A stretch of DNA of 64,000 bases from Pseudanabaena yagii GIHE-NHR1 (GTDB lineage Bacteria; Cyanobacteriota; Cyanobacteriia; Pseudanabaenales; Pseudanabaenaceae), in the NCBI RefSeq assembly GCF_012863495.1, contig NZ_JAAVJL010000002.1, positions 188,501 through 252,500 of the forward strand. The letters run 5' to 3'. Below are positions 42,474 through 50,404 of the stretch, in pieces. Positions within the stretch are counted from its first letter, which is position 1; each line of letters starts with the position of its first letter. Below the pieces are notes generated by a model. It saw nothing but the letters and a program-made list of their open reading frames with translations. It was not told where the DNA came from and did not search any database. Position numbers and translations under genes: made by a program.

Positions 42474-44198
42474 TTATTGAAACAAAAAACTTTCAGATTC
42501 AATTGTTACTTCACTTTCCTCCAATATTTCTTCAAATGAAGGTAATTTAGGTGAACCTTTATAATACAGTGTCCCAATCTGATAAACAGCATTTTGTATA
42601 GGCTCTGGTATTGGACGATTTAAATTTATCGATATCAAATCTTGTAATAAATGATAATCTTGAAGAATTAAATAATAAGCGTAAATGCAATTTAGTTGCA
42701 AAGCTATGCAATTACTTCTTATTAACTCAGTTATACATAGAAGTAACCTCTCTTTTAATTTTTGTCTTGTTGACATCCTTTGTATATAAGTCAAAGCTCC
42801 CTTTCTTGGTTTTATAAGATTATGAATTATTCTAGTCTTAATAAATGTATGTATTTCAGTGTCGTCAAGCACTTTAAATAGGTATTTAAGACTAATTTTT
42901 TGAATATCATCATTATTTTCTAAAGATACAAATCTAACAAACAACCAAGCATATAATTTGGAATGCTTAGTATATTTTTTAGATAATTGATATAGCCACT
43001 CAATATGATAAATAAATAGTTTAGGGTCTATTTTTTTACCTAGAGGTATTTTGTGTAGAAATTCACCAAATTTCTTTGCTTTTTCTTCACTGTCTATTTC
43101 TTCAAGGCTAACAAATATATCTTTATCTGATACAGAAATTGATTTGTCTGGCAGTTCTTGCTCATATTCTGTACTTGAGTTTATTTCCCTAATTAAAACA
43201 CTTTTATCTATAATTTTTTCTTGCTGAGGATCAGAATCTTCCTCTTCTATGAATGGAATTGTTGATGTCCCCCCTTTTTTTGATTCTTTAATAAATTCAA
43301 TAATCTTTTCTTGAGCTTCTATTATTTTTGTTTTTGAAGCATTTAGATTTACTCCAATTTTTAAAAGAAACTCTTGCAATATTATTAATCCTTTTATCGC
43401 ATCACTTTTACTCTTTGTAAAAATACGAAAATCATCAACATATCTTCCAAAGTTTATTTTTTGGTTGAATAAGGCTTCATCAACTTCTTTAAGAAATAAA
43501 TTAGCAATGAATCCTTCTGCTTCATTGCCAATCGGTATCCCTTGACTATTATAAGTTTCGTTTAATTTACCATCTACGAAAGAGTAGTAACAAACTTTGA
43601 ATTTTAAGGTTTTAGCAAAAATCAATATGAATTGTGATTCTTTGGGTATGCTAAGTTGTTTTGAAATTGCCGAAACCAAATATTCATGAGATATAGAATC
43701 ATAGAAAGATGAGATATCAGTTTTCAGTAAACAGAAGCTATGATCGACTTGTTTTGTTTGCCAATCTGTAAACTCTTCAAACCCGTAGAAGTAGTATCTA
43801 TACAATCCTTCTTTAGATTTTTTGTCTTTATCTCTATTTCTCTCTAGTCTATGTGAAAAGCAGTTTTTTACTAGTGTAAAATCCAATAGATCAGCTAGAA
43901 TTATTACAATAATAAATTTTATTACTAAATCTTTAAAGGGGGTATGTATCATTCGCCTAAAGAACATTTCTGATTTAGGTAGATAGAAAGAAAATGCAGT
44001 TTCTGGTTCGTATACATTAGGATTTTCAAAAATAGACTTTATTTCTTCAAACAACTTTTCCTTATCTTGTCTATAGTAATCTATCTCTATAAAATTACAG
44101 TAGGAATCTTCCTTAATCCTATAATATATTGCATATACATATGCTTTGTCGAAAGTCTCTCTCTTTTTTATTAGTTCTAGGAGAAAGTGTTGATTCAT
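42474..44198 (-). CDS. Stand-alone reverse transcriptase with long helical C-terminus
   Basis: 574 residues. RT motifs are complete: RRMIHTPFKDLVI (81-93), motif A LKTDISSFYDSI (158-169, Asp161), QGIPIGNEAEGFIANLFL (219-236), catalytic YVDD (253-256) and LNASKTK (286-292). After about residue 300 there is an acidic, low-complexity stretch and then roughly 200 residues of predicted helices. No maturase or endonuclease domain and no intron boundaries are seen, and the palm pattern is unlike group II intron enzymes. It resembles the UG/Abi class of defence-related RTs, but the subgroup cannot be told. It is AT-rich, in an IS-laden island, 10 bases tail to tail from the NERD-helicase remnant. Confidence 0.88.
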   Translation of the reverse strand: MNQHFLLELIKKRETFDKAYVYAIYYRIKEDSYCNFIEIDYYRQDKEKLFEEIKSIFENPNVYEPETAFSFYLPKSEMFFRRMIHTPFKDLVIKFIIVIILADLLDFTLVKNCFSHRLERNRDKDKKSKEGLYRYYFYGFEEFTDWQTKQVDHSFCLLKTDISSFYDSISHEYLVSAISKQLSIPKESQFILIFAKTLKFKVCYYSFVDGKLNETYNSQGIPIGNEAEGFIANLFLKEVDEALFNQKINFGRYVDDFRIFTKSKSDAIKGLIILQEFLLKIGVNLNASKTKIIEAQEKIIEFIKESKKGGTSTIPFIEEEDSDPQQEKIIDKSVLIREINSSTEYEQELPDKSISVSDKDIFVSLEEIDSEEKAKKFGEFLHKIPLGKKIDPKLFIYHIEWLYQLSKKYTKHSKLYAWLFVRFVSLENNDDIQKISLKYLFKVLDDTEIHTFIKTRIIHNLIKPRKGALTYIQRMSTRQKLKERLLLCITELIRSNCIALQLNCIYAYYLILQDYHLLQDLISINLNRPIPEPIQNAVYQIGTLYYKGSPKLPSFEEILEESEVTIESESFLFQ

Positions 44199-44199
44199 T

Positions 44200-44457
44200 G
44201 TGCTTATCTATTTGATTGATCTAAAATATAATAATATAAATCAGTGTAGTATAAATTGCCCAATGCAATTTGGAGCAAACTATCCCAAAATAATATGCTG
44301 CAAAATTGAGATTTTTAGTCAGTCTGAATTGTTTTCTTTACATGATCAACTGAAATTAACTGCTTTACCAGACTTACGCTCAAAGTATGAATATGAAATA
44401 GTCGAACAAGCTCAAGCTACGGGGCATAAAGCTCTGAAAGCAGCTGTAGTTAAATAA
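44200..44457 (+). other. Open frame ending in the repeated tail
   Basis: Directly divergent from the reverse transcriptase. The 3' part (from about 44345) encodes LKLTALPDLRSKYEYEIVEQ and ends GHKALKAAVVK, the same peptide encoded by the repeat copies at 45.97 and 46.70 kb. The 5' part looks non-coding. It is most likely the remnant of the end of a lost gene rather than a real small gene; it also holds the RT promoter region. Confidence 0.35.
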
Positions 44458-44502
44458 TTGTATGATATGGCGATCGCTAATCTATACCACTACTTGCAAT
44501 AA
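44425..44502 (+). repeat. Island repeat, copy 1
   Basis: First of four same-direction copies of a ~75-bp sequence with core gtagttaaac, gtctgatatggcgatcgcta and accactact. It is followed by the VapBC-like pair. Confidence 0.75.
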
Positions 44503-44529
44503 TTTATTTGTCAAACCACTAAAAAAACT

Positions 44530-44769
44530 ATGCAAACACTACCTAAAATCGAAGAAACATTAATTGCAGTCATCAAAGCCTTACCAATCGAAAAACAGCA
44601 AGCACTATTAGAATTTGCCGAATTTTTGCAAGCCAAAACATCACCTAAATCCCCAAGCAAAAGTATCAAAGGCTTATGGGCAAATGCAGATATTAACCTC
44701 ACCGAAGAAGAACTCGCTGCAACTAGAAAAGAAATGTGGGCAACCTTCCCCAAGGACATTGAATTATGA
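44530..44769 (+). CDS. VapB-like antitoxin (DUF2281-type)
   Basis: 79 residues: a helical N-terminus ALPIEKQQALLEFAEFLQAK typical of DUF2281/VapB-like antitoxins, then a basic linker and a toxin-binding C-terminus GLWANADINLTEEELAATR. Its stop overlaps the toxin's ATG by 4 bases (atga), the normal antitoxin-toxin coupling. Confidence 0.85.
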   Translation: MQTLPKIEETLIAVIKALPIEKQQALLEFAEFLQAKTSPKSPSKSIKGLWANADINLTEEELAATRKEMWATFPKDIEL

Positions 44770-45167
44770 GCGTTGTAGCTGACACCCACACAATCATTTG
44801 GTACTTGCGAAGTCCTGAAAAGTTATCAACAAATGCAGTGAACGCTGTTGATAATGCCTTGAACAATGGCGAATCAATTTTTATATCTGCGATTTCTCTT
44901 GTGGAAATAAATTATTTAGTTGAGAAAAATCGGATTCCCACCAGTTCGTTAGAGCAACTTTTACAACTCATAGACGATCCACTTGTAAAATTAGTTGTTG
45001 TTCCACTGGATACCCCAGTAGCTAAAGCTTTTACTCAAATCTCCCGTAAAATTGTCCCAGAAATGGGCGATCGCATTATCGCAGCAACTGCTCTATATCT
45101 TGGTCTGCCTCTAGTTACCAAAGACCATAAAATCAGTAACTTATCCAATATTCAGATAGTTTGGTAG
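44766..45167 (+). CDS. vapC: VapC-type PIN-domain toxin
   Basis: 133 residues. The PIN acidic residues are in SVVADTHTIIWYL (Asp6), the Glu of SLVEINYL, and MGDRIIAATA with the third and fourth acids, followed by LVTKDHKI. Such toxins cleave tRNA or rRNA when freed from antitoxin. It pairs with the preceding antitoxin and is bounded by repeat copies 1 and 2. Confidence 0.92.
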   Translation: MSVVADTHTIIWYLRSPEKLSTNAVNAVDNALNNGESIFISAISLVEINYLVEKNRIPTSSLEQLLQLIDDPLVKLVVVPLDTPVAKAFTQISRKIVPEMGDRIIAATALYLGLPLVTKDHKISNLSNIQIVW

Positions 45168-45235
45168 ATTTAAAAGCAGATGTAGTTAACCAATCGTCTG
45201 ATGTGGCGATTATTTTACCTACTCACAACCTGAGT
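45168..45235 (+). repeat. Island repeat, copy 2
   Basis: Shorter and more diverged copy with gcagatgtagttaacc and gtctgatgtggcgat. It lies between the VapC stop and the 3' end of the HigA-like gene. Confidence 0.65.
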
Positions 45236-45544
45236 ACGAGCCTGAGAACGAGATTTAGGCTTATCTTTCACCACAATCTCCACATCACGACCTAGAGAAT
45301 TTAAAAACCTAAACAACCTCACAGTCGAGAAACCTGATAACTTGCCATTGATCAAAGCCGACATCTTAGGCTGATCGATCCCCAATAGTTTAGCCGCTTC
45401 AACTTGAGTAATTCCTAATTTAGTAATGATACTGCTAATTTTGTAAGCAAGTTCTGCTTTGACCAGCAACTCATCAGAATTCTCTAATCCCAAATCCGCA
45501 AAAACATTACCACTACTTTTTTGCACCTTAATCTCTTCAGTCAT
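45215..45544 (-). CDS. HigA-like XRE antitoxin
   Basis: 109 residues with a helix-turn-helix in GITQVEAAKLLGIDQPKMSALINGKL, then FSTVRLFRFLNSLGRDVEIVV as in HigA-type antitoxins of reversed-order modules. It follows the toxin gene by 13 bases. Its C-terminal two thirds are duplicated at 46799-47003 at very high identity. Confidence 0.88.
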   Translation of the reverse strand: MTEEIKVQKSSGNVFADLGLENSDELLVKAELAYKISSIITKLGITQVEAAKLLGIDQPKMSALINGKLSGFSTVRLFRFLNSLGRDVEIVVKDKPKSRSQARTQVVSR

Positions 45545-45557
45545 TTAAAACCTCCAT

Positions 45558-45932
45558 TTACTTTTTCTTGTTGTAATGCTCAGCATAGTGTTCTTTAGCC
45601 CGTTTTAGTCTTGCTTCAATCAAATCGATATCTTGCTTTGGAGTAGCAATGCCCTGTTTCGATTTCTTTTGAAAGGAATGCAAAACATAAACAACATCAG
45701 CAAATTTGATCGTATAGACTGCCCGATAAGTGTCTCCATCAAAATCTTCTACCACTTCCACAACGCCAGCACCTTTAAAACCTTTAAGTGGCTTAGCAGA
45801 AGGATGTTTATCTCCACATTGAGCGATGTACAAAGCATAACCCACAACTTGCTGAACCTCGTCTGGGAAATCTTTTAAATCATCTAGCGAACTCCCAATC
45901 CACTCAACAGGTTTCAACGGTAAAATACTCAC
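45558..45932 (-). CDS. HigB/RelE-like toxin (phage Gp49-type)
   Basis: 124 residues: PVEWIGSSLDDLKDFP, then RAVYTIKFADVVYVLHSFQKKSKQGIATP, the core of the Gp49/HigB-like ribonuclease toxins that cut mRNA on the ribosome. Toxin first, antitoxin second is the usual order in this subfamily. GTG start at 45932. Bounded by repeat copies 2 and 3. Confidence 0.9.
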   Translation of the reverse strand: MSILPLKPVEWIGSSLDDLKDFPDEVQQVVGYALYIAQCGDKHPSAKPLKGFKGAGVVEVVEDFDGDTYRAVYTIKFADVVYVLHSFQKKSKQGIATPKQDIDLIEARLKRAKEHYAEHYNKKK

Positions 45933-45972
45933 ATTACAAATATGCCAATACTAGCATATCGCATAAAATTAA

Positions 45973-46056
45973 TATTGTGGCATAAAGCTTTAAAGGCAGA
46001 GGTAGTTAAACAATTGTCTGATATGGCGATCGCTAATTTTTATCATTACTTGCGAT
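45973..46056 (+). repeat. Island repeat, copy 3
   Basis: The best-preserved copy. It reads as HKALKAEVVKQLSDMAIAN and stays open to a stop at 46086-46088, so the repeat may descend from the 3' end of a coding sequence. Confidence 0.75.
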
Positions 46057-46144
46057 TTCCTCAAGAAAAGCGATCGCATCTTGAATGACCATCACAACAC
46101 TTGGTTAATCAGAAGAAATTACTTGATCAAAATAATTCCTAAAA

Positions 46145-46378
46145 CTATTGCACGACATTTCTTAAGTTAATCTCTAATTCTTGCCGTAAAGCTAGATAAT
46201 GACGGTAATTACTCGCCCAATCAAACCTCTCTTCATCATCATCCGTCTCACCTTGTTGATACTGCACAAAAAAGTCAGCCGAATCAGTTTGGTATTTAAT
46301 CTCATAACCGTATAACTGCTTAGTCAAAGCTACTAAAGCATCTAGAGGCGATGTATATTCAGTAATCTGTTTACGCAT
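46145..46378 (-). CDS. Small acidic protein, TumA-like antitoxin candidate
   Basis: 77 residues: YTSPLDALVALTKQLYGYE, an acidic middle, and SNYRHYLALRQELEINLRNV at the end. The pattern recalls TumA antitoxins of TumE-TumA modules in cyanobacteria, but no TumE-like toxin is next to it. It lies 40 bases downstream of a ParD-like antitoxin, in the place where ParE would be expected. Function by resemblance only. Confidence 0.55.
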   Translation of the reverse strand: MRKQITEYTSPLDALVALTKQLYGYEIKYQTDSADFFVQYQQGETDDDEERFDWASNYRHYLALRQELEINLRNVVQ

Positions 46379-46418
46379 GATAATAATCGAATTTATTCTT
46401 TATGTATTTGAGAAACTT

Positions 46419-46667
46419 CTACATACGAACCTGTTCTTTTAATCTTGCTATCACACTCTCACCATCCAGCCCTTCACCCCGATCTAGTTGAGCTAGACCA
46501 TCAGCAACCTTTTGGCGAGTATCTTGCAGCCATTGCTCATAATGTTTATCTCTTTCCTCAAGCAACCGAAACGCCTCAAAAATCACCTCATCAGCAGAGC
46601 TATACTTACCACTTTTCAGCTTTTTTTGAATAAACTGCTCTTGCTCAATTTTTAAGGCAATACTCAT
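46419..46667 (-). CDS. ParD-type antitoxin, orphan
   Basis: 82 residues from ATG 46667, with agga about 8 bases upstream; an ATG at 46676 is also in frame. MSIALKIEQEQFIQKKLKSG and YSSADEVIFEAFRLLEER are the ribbon-helix-helix of ParD/CC2985 antitoxins, followed by the toxin-wrapping tail. No ParE toxin follows, which is unusual; its place is taken by the TumA-like gene. Confidence 0.88.
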   Translation of the reverse strand: MSIALKIEQEQFIQKKLKSGKYSSADEVIFEAFRLLEERDKHYEQWLQDTRQKVADGLAQLDRGEGLDGESVIARLKEQVRM

Positions 46668-46703
46668 GATTTGCATCCTAAGTCATATAATTATCAGCAA
46701 TTA

Positions 46704-46786
46704 TAGCAAAAGCTTTAAAATCAGATGTAGTAAAATGATCGTCTGACATGGCGATCGCTAATTTATACCACTACTTTCAATAAGCG
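46704..46786 (+). repeat. Island repeat, copy 4
   Basis: Copy with tcagatgtagtaaaatgatc, gtctgacatggcgatcgcta and accactact, shortly before the 3' end of the truncated higA copy. Confidence 0.72.
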
Positions 46787-46798
46787 AAACAAAGTAAC

Positions 46799-47023
46799 TT
46801 ATCCACTCACCACCTGAGTACGAGCCTGAGTAAGAGATTTAGGCTTATCTTTCACCACAATCTCCACATCACGACCTAGAGAATTTAAAAACCTAAATAA
46901 CCTCACAGTCGAGAAGCCTGACAACTTGCCATTGATCAAAGCCGACATCTTATGCTGATCGATTCCCAATAGTTGAGCCGATTCAACTTGAGTAATTCCT
47001 AAATTGAGAGGTCGTTGTTGCAT
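46799..47023 (-). pseudogene. Truncated duplicate of the HigA-like gene
   Basis: From 46803 to about 47003 it matches the gene at 45215 with few changes (for example KPKSLTQ for KPKSRSQ), then similarity stops abruptly inside GITQVES. The first 25 residues of the real gene are missing and are replaced by unrelated bases (MQQRPLNL). The HTH keeps H for P in IDQHKMS. No toxin accompanies it. It might still make a 74-residue protein, but is most likely a relic. Confidence 0.85.
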
Positions 47024-47234
47024 AAAAAGGTGAGTGAAGAAGGAAACTCCTATAGAATCTAAAGATTTGCCAAAATCTTGTCCTTATACATCTACGCAGA
47101 TTTTGGATGTCAATTTTCCTGAAGGCATGGAGGTTTAATTTATGGCGATCGCATTAGAATCAAGTTAAAGACTTAAGATGGATGGTAGGGCGCTTTGCGC
47201 CCCACCAATCACATAGTAATTATCAGTTATCAAA
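47024..47234. other. Right edge of the accessory island
   Basis: Starts with gaggtcgttgttgcataaa, which looks like the end of a lost insertion sequence, then non-coding bases. A hairpin-like ggtagggcg ctttg cgccccacc at about 47187-47209 (one mismatch) leads into the DUF3181 gene. Confidence 0.35.
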
Positions 47235-47525
47235 ATGAGTACTACAGAACGCATTGAACAGTTAGCTGCGGCGATCGCAGAAGATGTCTATATCGATATC
47301 GCGAAGTGGCATTTATATTTGAATGATGCCCATTTGCATCGCCCCCTTGCCGAGAAGTTTTATCCAATGATCGTGGCGGGGATTAAGGCTTCGGATGTGA
47401 GCCAAGTCCTAGAAGAAACTAAGATTGCTATTGGTGGCGGTAAACGCGAGATTCCTCTAAGTGATTTAATTCCCAGTTCTTGCCAAAACCGATTGTTAAC
47501 TATTTTAGAAGAGTTTGACTATTAA
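47235..47525 (+). CDS. DUF3181 family protein
   Basis: 96 residues: EQLAAAIAEDVYIDIAKWHLYL, LAEKFYPMI and a C-terminal GGKREIPLSDLIP are the pattern of this cyanobacterial family. Soluble and helical, function unknown. Its last 11 bases overlap the TTG start of the histidine kinase gene, so the two are probably translated together. Confidence 0.85.
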   Translation: MSTTERIEQLAAAIAEDVYIDIAKWHLYLNDAHLHRPLAEKFYPMIVAGIKASDVSQVLEETKIAIGGGKREIPLSDLIPSSCQNRLLTILEEFDY

Positions 47526-48849
47526 TCCTGCATCCAAACCTACCACCAATCCAGTATTTCAAGCCATGCGCCGCCGCTTGGCTCTGTGGTATGCGATCGT
47601 CACAGCGATTTTGCTGATTGTCTTTGCGACGGGATTCTATCTCTATGTGCAATCTACCTTGATCGATCGCATTGATGACACGATTGATCATGTTGCCGAA
47701 GTCATCGAGCGATCGCTAATTCGTTCTAATCTGATTGATTTAGAATCAGATTTCAGTCATAACTTTTCGGCAAATGCTCAAGAAATCGATGCCGATCACA
47801 TTGATATCGACTGGTTTAGCCCTAGAGGAGAGATTCTCTGGACAACTAATGGCAATTCTGATTCTTTGCAACAAAGAGAACGCGAAATTTTACAGCCAGT
47901 TTATCGCACGGTGCATTTGTCGGAAGCGGAACCTTTGCGCCAGATGACCGAACCGATTGTGATTAATGGCAAATTGCTGGGATATTTGCGGATTAGTCAT
48001 CCTTGGTTTGAAGTCACTAAGCCCGTGAAGCAGCTATTTCTCGATCTCGCGGTGGGGACAACGCTCATGGTGGGCGTAGTATTGTTATGCGGTTGGTGGT
48101 TAGCAGGAATTGCCATGGAACCTGTGCGCGAATCTTACCAACGCTTAAAACAATTTACTGCCGATGCTTCCCATGAATTGCGGAACCCGATCGCCGTAAT
48201 TCAAACCAATGTCCAAGTAGCCCTCTCCGATCCCAGTCCCGATCTAGAATTTCAGAAATCCCAACTAGAAACTATTGAAAGGATTACGCGCCGCTTAGGA
48301 AGATTGATTGAAGATTTACTCTTTTTAGCGCGGCATGATGGCGGTATTACGAATCAGAAGCGTGAGACTTGCAATTTGTCACAAATCCTCTACGAGGTAG
48401 GCGAAGAACAACAGGCGATCGCCCAGCAAAAACAAATTATGCTCGAATTACCTAGCGAAGATGCAAATCTTTTGATATCTGGAGATCGTGATCGCTTAGG
48501 ACGCTTATTTACAAATCTAGTTAGCAATGCGATCGCCTATACGCCCAAGGGTGGCAAAGTGGAAATTGTTACCCAACCGCTCCATTCTACAAATCAAGTA
48601 CAGGTTCAGGTCAGGGATACTGGCATTGGCATTCCTGAAACAGAACTATCACAAATTTTTGAAAGGTTCTATCGCTATCAACCACAAAAGAGTAGTAAGT
48701 CTAGTTCTAAATCAGGAAATTCAGCTACGAGTGAATCAGGTTTAGGTTTAGCTATTGCCAAAGCGATCGCCGAAAGTCATCAGGGACAAATCAAAGTCGA
48801 AAGCAAAGTCGGACAAGGAACTACTTTCACGGTCAATTTGCCAATTTAA
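47515..48849 (+). CDS. Sensor histidine kinase
   Basis: 444 residues. Two membrane helices (about 22-44 and 170-192) enclose an extracytoplasmic sensor region. A HAMP-like linker follows, then the phospho-acceptor H box ASHELRNPIAVIQTN, the N box LVSNAIAYTP, G1 DTGIGIP, the F box FERFYRY and G2 GLGLAIAK, so the kinase is complete. TTG 47515 overlaps the DUF3181 stop; ATG 47566 is an alternative that would still keep the first helix. No response regulator lies next to it. Confidence 0.93.
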   Translation: MTINPASKPTTNPVFQAMRRRLALWYAIVTAILLIVFATGFYLYVQSTLIDRIDDTIDHVAEVIERSLIRSNLIDLESDFSHNFSANAQEIDADHIDIDWFSPRGEILWTTNGNSDSLQQREREILQPVYRTVHLSEAEPLRQMTEPIVINGKLLGYLRISHPWFEVTKPVKQLFLDLAVGTTLMVGVVLLCGWWLAGIAMEPVRESYQRLKQFTADASHELRNPIAVIQTNVQVALSDPSPDLEFQKSQLETIERITRRLGRLIEDLLFLARHDGGITNQKRETCNLSQILYEVGEEQQAIAQQKQIMLELPSEDANLLISGDRDRLGRLFTNLVSNAIAYTPKGGKVEIVTQPLHSTNQVQVQVRDTGIGIPETELSQIFERFYRYQPQKSSKSSSKSGNSATSESGLGLAIAKAIAESHQGQIKVESKVGQGTTFTVNLPI

Positions 48850-48885
48850 TAACGAATGGTGTATGCTTCGCGCTCGCCATTCGTT

Positions 48886-49536
48886 CTACTTTTTAGTAAG
48901 TTTTGAGTAGATCAAAACAGCGATCGCGCCTACCACAAAACCACTGACATGAGCTAAATAAGCTACCCCTGGTAAATTTGGATTTGCCATCGCCGCATAT
49001 ATAGTTTGTCCAGCAATCCATAAGCCGAGAAATACGACTGCGGGAATGGGAATGGGAATAAAAGAAAATCCAATCCATAATAAGGTCACAATTCTAGCGC
49101 GAGGAAATCTGACTAAATATGCACCCATCACTCCTGATATTGCACCACTTGCCCCTACCATAGGCAATTCAGACATTGGTGCAGTTATAACCTGTGCTAA
49201 GCCTGAACAAGCTCCACAAAACAGATAAAAAAATAAAAATTTCCAATGACTGAGCTTATCTTCAATGTTATTACCAAATAGATAGAGAAACCACATATTC
49301 CCCACTAAATGGAAAATATTGCCATGAAGAAATTGTGATGATATGACAGTAACTGCTGCCTTGGTTGGCTGTGTAATAAATTCCTTCGGAATTAAAGCCC
49401 AATTTCTGATCCATTCAACAAATTGAAAATCTAGCAAACTCAACTGATATCCAAAGATCAGTACATTCACAACAATTAAGAGATAGACAACAATGGAAGT
49501 ATCTTGGGTCGGATTGTCATCATATAAAGGAAACAT
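48886..49536 (-). CDS. Rhomboid family intramembrane serine protease
   Basis: 216 residues with six membrane helices. The catalytic Ser is in GASGAISGVMG (second helix pair), the catalytic His in YLAHVSGFVVG, and the N-terminal HGNIFHLVGNMWFLYLFGN motif is typical. It cleaves membrane proteins within or near a helix. A short hairpin lies between it and the convergent kinase gene. Confidence 0.93.
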   Translation of the reverse strand: MFPLYDDNPTQDTSIVVYLLIVVNVLIFGYQLSLLDFQFVEWIRNWALIPKEFITQPTKAAVTVISSQFLHGNIFHLVGNMWFLYLFGNNIEDKLSHWKFLFFYLFCGACSGLAQVITAPMSELPMVGASGAISGVMGAYLVRFPRARIVTLLWIGFSFIPIPIPAVVFLGLWIAGQTIYAAMANPNLPGVAYLAHVSGFVVGAIAVLIYSKLTKK

Positions 49537-49627
49537 TGCGAACCATGGGTAATAGTTGGATAGATCTTAACAAGGCTAGTGACAGCTATAGCAATAAAAG
49601 AGATAGATAAGACAAATCAAAACCCAA

Positions 49628-49664
49628 AATACAAGTGGCAGCGCAAAGCGCTGCCACTTGTATT
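49628..49664. repeat. Hairpin upstream of the rhomboid gene
   Basis: 16-bp perfect arms (49628-49643 with 49649-49664), spacer caaag. It lies in a divergent intergenic region, so it is not a terminator for either neighbour. Confidence 0.65.
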
Positions 49665-49805
49665 AAGCAACCATTTTATTGCTATATGCAGAGTAAAAAT
49701 TCGTAAATTCCAATTTTTGGGGAACTAATTCCCAACTTAAGAAGTCTATTGTGTCTGGGGTATCTAGAGGCAATCTAAAGGCTTAAATATTAAGGGAGAT
49801 AAATT

Positions 49806-50291
49806 ATGAAATATTATAAAAAAACTGTCACATTGCTATGCGCTCTAACTTTGGGTAGCAGTGTTTTAGTTCCTGTGATGGCAGAAGCCAAAAAGCCTAC
49901 TAAGGTCAAACCAGTTGAAAGCAGTGAAGTGACTACCACTAGAACAACCACAACTACAACTATTTCTCAGACAACTACTTTCAGTACTTCTCAAACCACG
50001 CAAATAGTTGAAATTATTCGAGGGACAAGTTCATCCAGTTATTTAATTACTGACAGTCTGCGCGACCAAATTTATGCTCAGCAAGCTTCTTTACCCCCAG
50101 GGATTCGGAAAAATCTGTTGCGGGGCAAGGGTTTACCACCAGGAATCGTGAAGAAGGTAAAACTTCCCATAGAAGTTTGTAACTACGTCAATCTACCTGA
50201 GAATACAAATATTATTGTTGTCGGTTCTAATATAGTTTTAGTGAACTCAGTTACAAATGTAGTTCTTGATATAGTTTTCAATATTCTGTAA
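49806..50291 (+). CDS. Secreted protein with a Thr-rich stretch and CigR-like motif
   Basis: 161 residues. Signal peptide about 1-27 (cleavage near AEAKK), then a Thr/Ser-rich run (about 42-70) that may be disordered or glycosylated. After it come LPPGIRKNLLRGKGLPPGI and a C-terminal beta-rich domain with IVVGSNIVLVNSVTNVVLDIV. The duplicated LPPGI pattern is that of CigR/RcnB-like periplasmic proteins. Its function here is unknown. Good ribosome-binding site (agggag). Confidence 0.75.
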   Translation: MKYYKKTVTLLCALTLGSSVLVPVMAEAKKPTKVKPVESSEVTTTRTTTTTTISQTTTFSTSQTTQIVEIIRGTSSSSYLITDSLRDQIYAQQASLPPGIRKNLLRGKGLPPGIVKKVKLPIEVCNYVNLPENTNIIVVGSNIVLVNSVTNVVLDIVFNIL

Positions 50292-50315
50292 CTTTAAACA
50301 TAATGCGATTTCAAG

Positions 50316-50368
50316 ACCAACTAAGGTTCAAAGTCCTTGCTATACAGGGGTTTTGACCCTTAGTTGGT
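50316..50368. terminator. Imperfect hairpin between convergent genes
   Basis: Arms of about 24 bases with several mismatches; the outer half, accaactaagg with ccttagttggt, is nearly perfect. It follows the CigR-like gene. Confidence 0.5.
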
Positions 50369-50404
50369 AAAAATGAGAGATACACCGTATCGCTCATTTG
50401 AGTT

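Noticed and set aside
42474-44530. Retron with msr-msd RNA or a group II intron
   Set aside because: No intron domains V/VI, no maturase part, and no pair of inverted repeats flanking a compact RNA next to the RT could be recognised.
44425-46786. Integron cassette array with attC sites
   Set aside because: The repeats contain a GTTAAAC-like word but lack clear R'/R'' symmetry, and no integrase is in the window. Kept only as a question under the repeat finding.
36500-47100. A prophage or conjugative island
   Set aside because: No phage structural, integrase, relaxase or type IV secretion genes are seen; the content is insertion sequences, an RT, a NERD-helicase and TA genes only.
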